From Sarocladium kiliense (Eukaryota > Ascomycota > Sordariomycetes > Hypocreales > Sarocladiaceae), in contig JAUZTG010000044.1 of assembly GCA_030734395.1 (NCBI GenBank), forward strand, positions 744,001-808,000: 64,000 nucleotides of DNA, written 5' to 3'. The notes below the pieces were generated by a model that was given only the letters and a program-made list of their open reading frames with translations, had not been told where the DNA came from and did no database searches. Below are positions 45,932 through 57,100 of this stretch, in pieces (position 1 is the first letter of the stretch; each line of letters begins with the position of its first letter). Made by a program: the position numbers and the translations under genes.

Positions 45932-46563
45932 TTTGCAAGTAAATCCGATCTTAGATGTTATCGAAGTGAAACCGATGTGGTGCAGTGATGATCTGAAGGT
46001 TGTGGTTATAAGACTAGCACACGCAAGTTCCCAAGCCAGACCCCGGCCCCATACATGCCGCCGCTAGTTGAGTACTTTGCCTTCGAATTGCCGGCAATAG
46101 ATAACGGAGAGTGGGTTAGCATTTGCTTCGGCCTGAAAATGGGATTCGTCCTTCAACATTGATCAGGCTCTGTTCTCATCGGAGAATTGACGCGGCCCCT
46201 TGCCTTACTGGTAAGGTCTGCATGGGCTAAACATCGCTTACATTCAAGTGCTTGGTGATTTCAGGGTCCACGAAATGCCTACGGCGTCTTACCTAGAGCG
46301 GCTTCCTTTCGTGTGATCCGTAATCGCAGGCAAGAATTGCGATGTTCTTTCAAGAGCGAAACGACAATGAGCTCAGCAGGTACGAGGTTGTAGGGAACTA
46401 CCCGCCAGATCTACGAATCCACTGGTGTGGACTCTCTTAAAACCTCGCAAGGCTGAAAAGGGAATTTCGGGACCATCTTTCGTGAATTCGTGCTTCTTTG
46501 GATCTTTTTAGCTTTCGGCCAGTATTCCCCTATCCCGAACTTCGCCCTCTGGGATTTATGTGT
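45932..46563. promoter_or_regulatory. Promoter of the esterase gene; CAND1 3' flank
   Basis: 632 bp. A 12-bp perfect palindrome ATTGCCGGCAAT at 46087-46098 followed by GATAAC (46100-46105) lies about 155 bp upstream of the esterase start. No other gene seen; the right end borders the CAND1 stop. Confidence 0.55.
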
Positions 46564-49500
46564 TCAAACCCTGACTTTTTGGAGTTGGCTCGTCTCATCT
46601 CGCAGTGCCTTAAGCTGCTTCGAGAACTCTTTGTTCACCCACTCCCAGTACGCTGTCCACACTCCCGCTGCAGCTGCATTGCTCGTGGCCGCTCCAGCGT
46701 TGCCTGTCATAGCCTTCATTCTATCCCCCAAGAGCATCGTCACTCGCAGAACGCTCTTTTGCGCCTCTTCCTGCTTCTCTACCTCCTGCTTCACCGCGTT
46801 GTCCTTGAGCTTGTGAGAGAGTACAGTGCGGTAGGCCTCGGCAATAGCGTCCAAACGGCGTGCCGTCTCATTGGGGTCAATAACAACAAGCTTCGTCACC
46901 ATGAGGTTGCAAAGCTGCCGGATATCGTTGTCATCCTTGAGGCCGCTAACGACTCGGTCGTAAAAGTCAATGCTGTTGATGCGTGAGAAGGCTGTCTCCA
47001 TCAACGCATATAAAGTCTCGTAGGCGCCCTATGATTCATGTTAGTCACCGCAACGCATTCGTTTTGCAGCAGAGGGGGTGAAGGTACCTTTCGCACTTCA
47101 AGTCCATCATCCACGGTGTGCTTGAACGGGCCCAGCATGACTTCGCGGACCAGTTCGGGTTTGATGACGGATTCGGACAAGACAATCGGCATCATTTCGC
47201 CCAAGTGAGGCAGGATGAGATCAGGCTTGTTGTGAGCAGCTGAGTTCAGGGTTGTCATCGCCAGTCGCTTGATCTCCATGTCCGTATCTTGAAGCATGAC
47301 GAGCAACATATCAACAAGAACCGTTCGTAGGATCGCATCGAATGCCTCGTCGCTTTCTGGGAGGGTATATCGAACTGCTTGGACTGCCATTCCACGAACA
47401 GCCGCAGAATCATCCTTTAGAAGGGTCTATCGTGATAGTCAGCGCATATTTCAACATGAGATTTTGTGAGGGACCGACCTGTAGTTTAGGCAAGAAGCCC
47501 TGGGGATCAAGAATAGCCAGACGGCCCACGCACTCTGCACAGATAACCCTGTTGTCGGCCTTGTCTGCTGCGATCAGAAGCTGCTTCCAAATTTCTTCGG
47601 AATATCGCTGCAAATCTGCAATCTGCGCTGAACTTGAAGAAAGGACCTCCTTGATTGACTGGATAAGGAAGTATTGCGTGTTGCCTCCCTTTTGCATGGT
47701 CTCCAGAATGACGGGTAGATACAGCTCCGGATTTCCAGATCCAGCCCTGCCCAGAGCGACTGCAGCGGAAAGTGATACCTTATCGGGTTCGGATCGGAAC
47801 TGCTCGAGGAAGACTGAAGGCTTGATGGGTGATTGTGCTCCCAGTCTCATTGTTGCCTCTCCTAAGACTGGAAGGGCGAGGCAGATACGATCTTCGTCAC
47901 CGTTTGCTGCACTAGTATGTAGCTCCTGAACAAAGCTATCGAGTGTCACACCAGCCGACGGCCCGCCAGTCACAAGAAGTGTGCCTATGACCTTTCCGAC
48001 AACTGCTGGGTCACCCCGAACACTGACCTCACTGAGAAAGCCTTTCATGAGAGCATCTTTGGCGGGTGTCTTTCCTGCCAGGCTAATGAACTCGAGGAGT
48101 TGATCAAGAACGAGGCTAGCAAAGTGACCTTTGAGTAGATCGCAAAGCGCAGACACCATAGCGTCCGTCATGACGATATCCGTATGGTCGATCACTACAC
48201 TCGCCAGGATCTGAAGCGCCGGTCCCAACAGGTGTGTGTCGCTATTAGTAATGGCAGGCATAAGTGCTGAGACCATGTGCGTGATGGTAGGAGGCTCAAG
48301 TTGGCCCTTTGTGGCACCAGACAATGCCAAATGCTTGAGGGCCACCACACTAGAGCCCCGAAGAGATCGATTGGCTTTTCGGAGTTGAGCAGCAAGTTCC
48401 AGTGCGACCTCTTGGATCCAGTCTTTGTCGAGTTGTCCTGCTGTGGTTGCAAAGGCAGCAACATTATCCACCGCTCGCACAGCAGCCAGCCGCGTCGTCT
48501 CGTTTTTGAGTCTCTCCTTCAGAACGTTGAGAGCAAGACCGCGCTGCTCATCAGGCAAAAGGGCTGCACCCTCGGTTGATGATGTCCGTGAAACGAGAAC
48601 GCCAAGGGCATGAATGGCACGCTGTCGAACTTCTGCGTCGGCGTCATTGGCAGAGCCCCTGTCCATGATCACATCGTAAAGCTTCTTCAACTCTCCGCTG
48701 AACTTGGTGCCTGCATTCCTTGACCGTGGTGGGGTGATAGCCTTGATGAGTTCTTCCGAAGTGCGAATGGCTTCGCTGGAAATCTTGTAAAAGCGGTCAT
48801 GTACCGCAGAAATGACTCCGTCAACAATCTTCGGGAGATAAGGTTGCAAGAGTGATGAAGAGTGAGTTCGCGAGATGTCACTGATGAGCTTCAAGGCAGA
48901 TGAACGCAATGTACTGGGCGTCGCAGAGGCGGCGGAGCCGCCAGACCCAGCCAGCGATGACGAGACTGCACTAGTACCAGAGGCTTTGATGGCTTCAATG
49001 ACAGGGCCAACAAGGTCTTTGAAGAAATCTGAAAGGCCTCCTCTTTGAACGGATACAATATCATCGAGAAGGATGAGTATCGCCTGCTTCGTAGGTACTG
49101 ATTTGCCTTGCAAATGCTTCGCGGAGCTCTTGATGATTGCCGGAGTAAGACGGGCAAGGTCAGCACGAGGACCCGCGAGAGGGACTTTCTCGAGAACTGG
49201 CGAAGTGACTCCGGGCCCGCTCATGTGAAATACCGCCGGGTTACCTGCACTGCTTTGTCTTCGTCGTTTCCTGCTCACAGGAGCTTGGCTCACAACGTCC
49301 AGATCAGCTTCATCAAGGCTGAAGTCCGTGGTCTGCATGCCTTCCCCGGTCTTCCGAATCAGCAGAGACAAGGCGGAGATAACCTCCAAACGCACATTCT
49401 CCTCTCTCTCGCTCAACCGCTTGATCAACGGCGGCGCTGCTTGGCTGTAGAGAACACCATTCTCGAGCAGATCCCCACTACTCCGCGATGAGATAAGGGT

Positions 49501-50792
49501 GAACAAGGTCTTCGCTGCACAGCGACGAACTTTCCAACTCGCATCATCGTCATCATCATCCTCGAACCCATCATCTGCATCAAATTCATCGTCATCATCA
49601 TCATCCTCGTCCTCCTCATCTTCTTCCATATCCTCATCATCATCCATAGAATAGTTAGGATCATACTTGAGGTATCGCAGAGAGGACGCTATCGTTTCGT
49701 TTGTGTACGGGCGCATCTCCTGTGGGCATGAAGCCAGGAAGGCCTCAATGGCAACGAGAGCTGCTTCGCGGACCTCATTAAAGTCTTGGCCAAGGTCATC
49801 GCCGTCGCTGATCTTCTCAAGATGCTGCTGCAGCTCATTCTCCGTTAGAGCACCTAGAACGCATGGGGCAGCTTTGCCAATGTGAGGTCCGAAACGCGAC
49901 GGGACCGACCTGGCCATGCTCCCCAGGATCGAAATGTACAGACGCCGAGTGACAGCAGAGGTCGAGCTTTGTGAAAGCCCTGATATCAGTCTGTTCATGA
50001 CATCGTTGAGGTTCTTGTCATCCAAGTAGACGGCCAACATGGCGACAGCCACAACGGCACGCTTCTTGACTACGGAGGAGCCTTGCCTGCTCTCGAGAAT
50101 GCCGATGACCACTTCCTGCATGGCCTCTACTTCGATCTGTTCCAGAAGAGGCCCGAAACACCTCACGGTTTCAATCAGAATGTCTATAGACTCGGCATTG
50201 AGATCTGAATCGTTCTGGAGAAGACCCTCAACCACATCACCCTTGGCAGTCTTGGGCGCCTTGGTCTTGGGACCAGGTCCTATCAACCTCGGAATGAGAA
50301 CGCGACTGATGGCAGTATATGCTGACTGCACGTCAGGTGTCGTCGGAAGACCCGGAACCGGACGGGGAAGGGCAATAATGACGGAACGGAGGGCCAAAGC
50401 GGGAACGGTGTTGTCGACAGAGTTCTTGAGTTTGAGCTTTGATAGCTTCTCGATCATGGGGGAGATGATGTTGTTTGGAATCTTTGCCACCAAGGGGCCA
50501 AGACTATCACACAAGGTGTCAGTTTTATCAAGAGGGCCACCGCGTGTCACAAAGTAATATCATACCACTTGATAGCCAGATTCTGGACCTCGCCATTCTG
50601 ATCGTCCAGGGTCTGGATGATGGCATCAACGGTCCTGGCCGCAATGTTGAAGTCATGGACAAGCAAGTCGCCTTTTGCATTGTTCAAAATATTGAGGAGA
50701 TCGTTGAGCGCCATGAAGCGGAAGTCGGGATCAGGATCACTGAGCTTTTGTACCAGGCCGTGGATGGCCGCAGGCGAAGCTTGGGTCGCCAT
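46564..50792 (-). CDS. CAND1: CAND1, cullin-associated NEDD8-dissociated protein
   Basis: Minus-strand exons 50792-50566, 50503-47479, 47426-47088 and 47028-46564 give 1351 residues. The start MATQASPAAIHGLVQKLSDPDPDFRFMALNDL is the conserved first HEAT repeat, and HEAT repeats continue throughout. A highly acidic loop (Asp/Glu run with MEEDEEDEDDD) sits around residues 360-400, as in other CAND1 proteins. CAND1 wraps around cullin-RBX1 and exchanges substrate receptors of SCF ubiquitin ligases. Here it is one continuous gene, whereas Aspergillus nidulans is known to have it split into CandA-N and CandA-C. Introns are 62, 52 and 59 nt; the second has donor GTCGGT. Core gene marking the right border of the catabolic cluster. 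Confidence 0.93.
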
Positions 50793-51839
50793 GGTGAAGG
50801 TGGAGGGGGCGGCACGGGATGAAAGCAGCTATAATGGCGATCGAGAAGCTGCGTCGGCGGCCATAAGCATGGAGGAAGGGTGTTTGCGAGACGTAGACCC
50901 TTGGTGCAACGAGACAATGGCCTCAAAGGATGAGGGAGAAAGGTAATGTGGCGTGAGCTGTGGTGCTTGGAGGGAGCTCGAAGGCGGCGGGCCATGGTGA
51001 CGATGGTGGGGTAACGGCTGCACGGTCACTACAGGCAGCGGCGCCCCACATTGCACATTACTACGCAGCCTGCTGGCAGCTGGAGGCAGCTGGATTCGAC
51101 AAAGAGGACTGGCATTGAGGCGGTATTCTATTCAGCTTCTATCGTTCGGGCAATAGGTGATGATTTGACTTATCTGAGCAGCCGGGATATTTTGCTTGAG
51201 ATGATGACTACTCAAGCAGATGGCCGCCGGCAAGGGAGGCCAACAGAATGGCGACCGTTGCGAAGATCACCAACAGGATAAGTACCTGGCAGGGACTTAG
51301 GATGGTGAGCAAGGCACAATATTGGATAGGGCAACTCGCGAGTATACCAATTAGATACCTCCCAGGTCGTCACGATCCCGACATTTGTGAATTCGACGTG
51401 GATTGGACTGCAGGCGGACCAGCAACCAAGCAGTCTGCCTATCATGCGAAAGTTGTGTACCAAGAGATTCGAACTTAGCAAACAGCGCATTTACAAACAA
51501 AGTCGCTCGAGCCGCATTTGATCGACTCTGTGCTCCGTCCGAGTGAGTTTTGAGCAGTTATTTCCGGGCACAAGTATGCTTGGTGTCATGGTGACCACAG
51601 AACCTGAGGGTTTCGGATTTACGGGCTTACGGATTTAGAAAAGTCGCGAAGTCAATGCCAGGCCCAACATGATCACGTTGAATCACGGAAAACCAGCATC
51701 CTCTGAACTACGAGTATCTTGTCGGCTTGCAGGATTTGAAGCAGTCTCGTGTCCAGTGATCCTCACTTGCCGTATTTCCGAATATCGACCTAGACCGAAG
51801 TGCCGGTCTCATCAACCAAAGCGGTTGGAGTCCATCACT
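50793..51839. other. Divergent region between CAND1 and Zn2Cys6 gene
   Basis: 1.05 kb between two start codons. Contains direct GGCAGCTGGA-type repeats near 51074-51092 (CTGGCAGCTGGAGGCAGCTGGA). The frame open from 51669 runs into the regulator but starts without a convincing upstream exon; I take the ATG at 51840, just before the zinc cluster. Confidence 0.5.
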
Positions 51840-54130
51840 ATGCCCGGCGCTGAATGGAATGATGGGCAGAGGCACAATCGGAAGATATGCAAGGCTTGCG
51901 ACCCTTGTCGATTGAGAAAAGTCCGATGTGATGGAGGGCAGCCATGCTCTCAGCTTAGGTGTCAGGAAGATCCTTCACATTGCTCCTATCGAGAAAAGGC
52001 CCGTGTGCGCCGGTCACGCCAGGGCCCTCGGGAACCGAGAACACGTGCTGAAGAAAGCTCACGAACTTGGCGAGACAGCAACATATCGTTCTCAGGGAGC
52101 CCATCTGCAGAGAACGCTGGGAAAGACCCTCATTCAAACAAGGAGTATGCCCCGGCCACACAGGGGAATCCCAATGCGAGCGGTGTCCCCAGTCCCCGTT
52201 CTCGACATCAGACTTCGGATGACCAAGACCTGAACCCCCACGTCAGTATCGTGGCAACGCACGAGACGCCTCAAAGCACGGATAGCCCACAGCTATTCTA
52301 CGGTCCGTCTTCCAACTTCGCCTTTCTCCAGCAGCTCCATCGTGGAATTCTGAACAAGACTGCGCGAGGAAGACGGCGAAGAGGGAGCGATGTTGAAGAA
52401 GGTGGTCCGGGACTCGACATGTTCTTGCAGAGGTCCATCTTCTTCGGAACACCTCAAAGGGTGCAGCTTGACAACGTGTTCCCAACTGGATCTGTTCTGA
52501 AACCCCAAGTCGACCTTAGTCAAGCTGGGCTCTTCCTGGAGATGTTCAAGCAGGCTCACTCTCACATATATCCCTTCCTGACACATGCGGAGCTAGATGT
52601 GCTGCAACAGCAGCTTCAGAAAGATATTTCAATCATCACGGGAGAAGCGCCGCTGCCTCCTCAGAAGCGCATCATGGTACTGGCAATGTTAGCAATGGGA
52701 GCCCTCTCAACCCCTTGTACGGACCAGGCCGAGTACCTTTATGCGCTAGCAAAGCGTGACGCATTATTCTTCAGCGAAGCTGTGACACTTTCGATGATCC
52801 AACACTCTGTTCTACTTGCGGGTTATCAGATTCATACAGGTCGGCCTAACTCTGCGTATATTCACATTGGAACTGCAAGCCGTAATGCCTTTTCCATGGG
52901 CCTTCACAGAGATAGTCCCGCCAGAGAAGGGCACATGGGAAACGCCAAGGAGCGTCAGGCTACTCTCTGGTCTCTCTACTTTCATGAGAGGTAAGATGAC
53001 GTTGTCGAACTCGATACGGCCCTAGCTGACCCTTCAAATAGATGGGCATGCCTGACGTTGGGTCGAAAGGGAGCAATCAGCATTCACGACATATCTTGTC
53101 CGTTCCCAGAAGACTTGCCAGTCATGACGGCCATGTGTCAGCTGGCTTGTATAACCGAGGACTGCGTTGAGCTCATCTACACCAGACGATGCGAGTCGCT
53201 TCGCCAACTATATGTCCAAGCCGAGAAGATACACGGACGTTTGAGGCAGTTCGGCGACAAGTTCAAGATCGGACCATCTTTCAGTATCCTGGATTCTTCA
53301 AATCATAGCGACGTGTCGTCTTTCCAGCTGAACGCCCGTAAGTCTGCACGCCCAAGTTGTTACAGATAGACATTGACCGAGCAGACTTTTACCACGCCAT
53401 CCTTCTCACCTTCCGACCCTTTCTTGTGGCAAACGCTGTCATGTCGACCCAAGCCCGTCAAAAGGAAGGCATGTGGCTTCGGCAAGCTTGTAGATATGCC
53501 GTAGGTGCAGCCCAGGACTCGGTCACTTACATTAGCGACGTTTTTCAGTCGTCTACGGATGCTGAACTATGCAAGGTACGTCTGAAAGGTCTTGATACTC
53601 TCGCTCGTCGATACGTCCGGCTAACTCTGGCTAAGTCTTTCCGCTATACTTGCTATTTCTTGGAGTGCTGTTGCAGTGTTCTTCTTCACGATAGCCTCTG
53701 GTCCCCTTCCACGATGCCACACAATCTTGAATATATCCAGATGGCCATGGAATGCATAGAAGCTTTGGTACATGACATACCAGCCACTTTGGGACTGCAG
53801 TCTATCCGGCGGGTCTTGCAGGCCGTGGAACATGCCATCGCCTACAGCGACGGATCAACCACATCGACGCCTATCGGGGAACAAGGAAGACCACAGGCAC
53901 AGAACTTCCCGACACCAATATCGGGGGTGAGTGGAGCGCCATCGTCAGATCAGCAGCACATCTATTTCACAGATTTGTGGGATCCAGGTAACACTGGGAT
54001 CCCGAATACCGATACACCTGGGTGGGAACATGGGACTCAAGACGTCAATTTCGATGTCATGACAACTGATTTGCTGCACTTCTTTGCCCCAGATAGCACT
54101 TATGGAGGCAGAGGTAGTATGTTACAATAA
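51840..54130 (+). CDS. Zn2Cys6 transcription factor next to PDR transporter
   Basis: Exons 51840-52990, 53042-53337, 53385-53575 and 53636-54130 give 710 residues. The last intron (60 nt, GTACGT donor, GGCTAAC branch site, TAAG acceptor) is in frame and stop-free; if retained the protein is 730 residues. The zinc cluster has Cys20, 23, 30, 36, 41 and 48; the fourth-to-fifth spacing is four residues (CSQLRC) instead of the usual two. The fungal-trans domain follows (FKQAHSHIYPFLTHAELD, ASRNAFSMGLHRDSP, RATLWSLYFHERWACLTLGRK-like). The 47-nt second intron was chosen because it restores LNAHFYHAILLTFRPFL. Its stop lies 42 bp from the stop of the PDR transporter on the other strand, suggesting it regulates that gene (inference). 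Confidence 0.82.
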
Positions 54131-54172
54131 ATACAAAGTTGTAGTCCACCTCTTTCCTTCTTTACCACTGAC

Positions 54173-57100
54173 CTAGCCTGAGGACGCTTTCTTTGTGGCC
54201 TTGGTCCTCAACTTCATCATCAGGAAGACTAATGCATATGAGCTCACGCAGAACAGCGCAACAATGCCCGTCTGGGTCAAGGTTAGTGATTTGAGACAAT
54301 ATGAGGTTTATCACGGGGATAACTTACGTCTCTCCAGCCATAGTAGGCTTCGCTAATGTTCATAGTGCGTAGATAGTCGGCACCAGTGGTGTAAGCACAA
54401 TACTCGCATGAGCTTTGACTGTCAGGGTCGACAACATAACCGGCATTCAGAGTGATGAAGTCTTTCATGTATTCTCCACAGGTCGCGTTCTGGGGGATTT
54501 CGATACGCGCCAGCTCGTCAGGCTTGCATGAAACCTCCACATCCCAGATGACAGGCTGTAGTAGTGCACCTATCAAGTATGTGAAAGGGTCAAGGTAGTA
54601 CATCCAGTAACGCCAGAATGCTTGAATCTGGTCATATGGTACGACTACTCCACAGAAGTTGACGAGACCAGCACCGAGGATGAGCGGGTTCGCAAGAGCG
54701 GCAAAGTACTCATTCGGGCTATATGCCGCAATGGCCTGGGCAATAGATGTATACAGGAACTCGTATACTGGGATAAATGTCAGTTGTGTGCCTCAATCAC
54801 TCTCTCGCATGGGGTACTCACGGATCATGACGAAGTACACTTGGCCTGATGAGCTCGCCTTGACGGGAAATCCGGCTGTGAAATACCAGCAGGCAAAATA
54901 GAGGGTTCCGCAGAGAATGAGGAGCGGGATCTCAGAAATCAACTGAGCAGTAATGAAAGCAAACCAATGATACATCTTCGACTTTTTCTCTCGCGTCTCA
55001 AAGATGTCGCGATTCTGAAGGAAGAAAGGCTGCAGCTGGTTGATGCAGCCTGGTGCGACAAAGATGAAGTTGAAGACAGCCATGAGCCGAAGCTGGAGAT
55101 CAAAAGACCCATTACCAATCATCCAGAAGGTGAATCCTCCGAATAAGGCACTGGTTACATGCAGACTCATCTTGTTCCATACGTAACCGGGGTTCCGCCA
55201 AAGGGAGATGAACTGTCGCGTAGTGACGAGCCGAATCTGATAGCTGACTGGGGTCGCAAAATCTCGTTGCGCCTCTGCCATATTACTCTCCTCAGGCTGG
55301 TGGGCAATACTGCCGTTCTTTTCGAGAGTTTCCCGTTTATTGAGGTGATCAAGCTCTTCCATCATATGGGACCTCTCCTTGGAGGCAAGCCATGTTTGAG
55401 CCCAATCAGTGTCCAAGCTTGAGCGACCTTGAACCACGTCAACAATGTGCTCGGCGGGATTCATGTCAAGGCCGCATGGAGCCCCATTTCTGGCAAAGTA
55501 GTCTAGAACCACAGCCGATTGTTCGCCAGTTGGACCAAAGTAAGTGGTGCGACCGCCTTTGGTGAGGAGCAATAGTACGTCGAAGGCTTCGAATAGTGCA
55601 GCTGACGGCTGGTGAATGGTGCAGATGATGCTTTGGCCGGAGGCAGCAAGACGGCGCATGAACCTGCAGATCTGATACGCGGACTGGCCATCAAGACCGG
55701 AGGTTGGTTCATCAAGGAACAGCAATGAGGGTTTGGCAACGAGCTCCACGGCGAGAGTGAGTCTTTTCCTCTCTTCGATCGAAAGGCCAGATCCAGGAGC
55801 TGTGTTCTCCCGAGTTAGATGATCATTCTCCAACCGAAGACCGTTATTGTCGTGAGATTGGGGGACGTGGGATACAGAGTGGATGGTGAATTACAAACGG
55901 GGGAGGAAAGCGAAGGAGAACATACTTCCAACAAGTGCATGCTGCAGAGGCGTCAACTCAAGAAGGTCCATAATGTAGCGAACATATTCGAGCTTCTCCA
56001 CATCAGGTGTGTCATGCTTCTGGCGTAGTCGAGCAGAGAAGACCAAGGACTCCCAGACCGTAGCTGTCGGCTCATGAACGTCGTTCTGTTCGCAGTAGCC
56101 TGTGGTCCTCTGGAAGCTGATGCCCTGGGGCTTTCCATTGACCATGATGCTTCCCTCGACCCTTCCATCATCCTTTCGTTGCGCAAGAGCATCCATTAGC
56201 GTTGTCTTACCTGCTCCTGAGCTACCCATAAGGGCAACCAGTTGACCAGGTTTGACGTATCCTGACACATCCTGAAGAAGTTGCTTCTCCTGGCCTTGGT
56301 GATGGACGTAGTAGCTGATGTTCTTGAATGTGAAAGTCGTCTTGGTCGCTGCCTGTGACTCCGTTTCGGTCTCCGAGCCCGAGAGATCGGGTGACGCGGC
56401 ACCCGCGGCGAGCTCGATGTCCGCTTGGCGTGAAAATGCTTTCTTCTCGGACCGTTTGTCAAAGAGCACTCGAGAGCCTTGATCTCGATGAATGTTGAGT
56501 TCAGAACCCAAGGCCGTCATCACGGAGAAGAACACCCAAAAGGCGATGACGATGCCAATATTGCGCCAGATCTCGCCCGGGTTCGTGTTGTACCGAGCCT
56601 GAACGAAAGCCTCCCCTTTGACAATCTTGGACCCAGGGGTGGCCCCAAGTACCGTGCAACTTCTATACTCATCAATATCATACCCTTGCCCAAAGGGGAC
56701 ATATTGTGGTGCAACACAGTCCATCTGAAGAGTGCCCATCTCACTGGCGGTAGCCGCATTGAAGGCGTACGCGGCTGGATTGATGTACCAGATCCAGCGA
56801 AACCATGGGTGCATGCTCGTGACAGGAATCAAATAACCTGGGAGGACATGGTCAGTCTCGTGCGTTGAAGAACCGTACATGAAGGGAGCACAAGATGCTT
56901 CGGAGGAGAACTCACCAGTGTAAACCATCATAACCATTAGTATCCAGCCACTGATCTGGGACGCCAGCCCAAAACCTCTGCACCACACACCGATCATCCT
57001 GAATAACGAAGTAAAACACAAAATAGCCATTAGGTTCACAAACCAGCTGGTGAAGTACCTCCCAGCATCATGCTGGAAGTTGACCATAAAGTAGAAGATA

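Noticed and set aside
52991..53384. 32-nt intron (53338-53369) or 53-nt GTGTCG intron in the third Zn2Cys6 gene
   Set aside because: The first is too short for a fungal intron and the second uses a poor donor; the 47-nt choice 53338-53384 restores the conserved YHAILLTFRPFL context.
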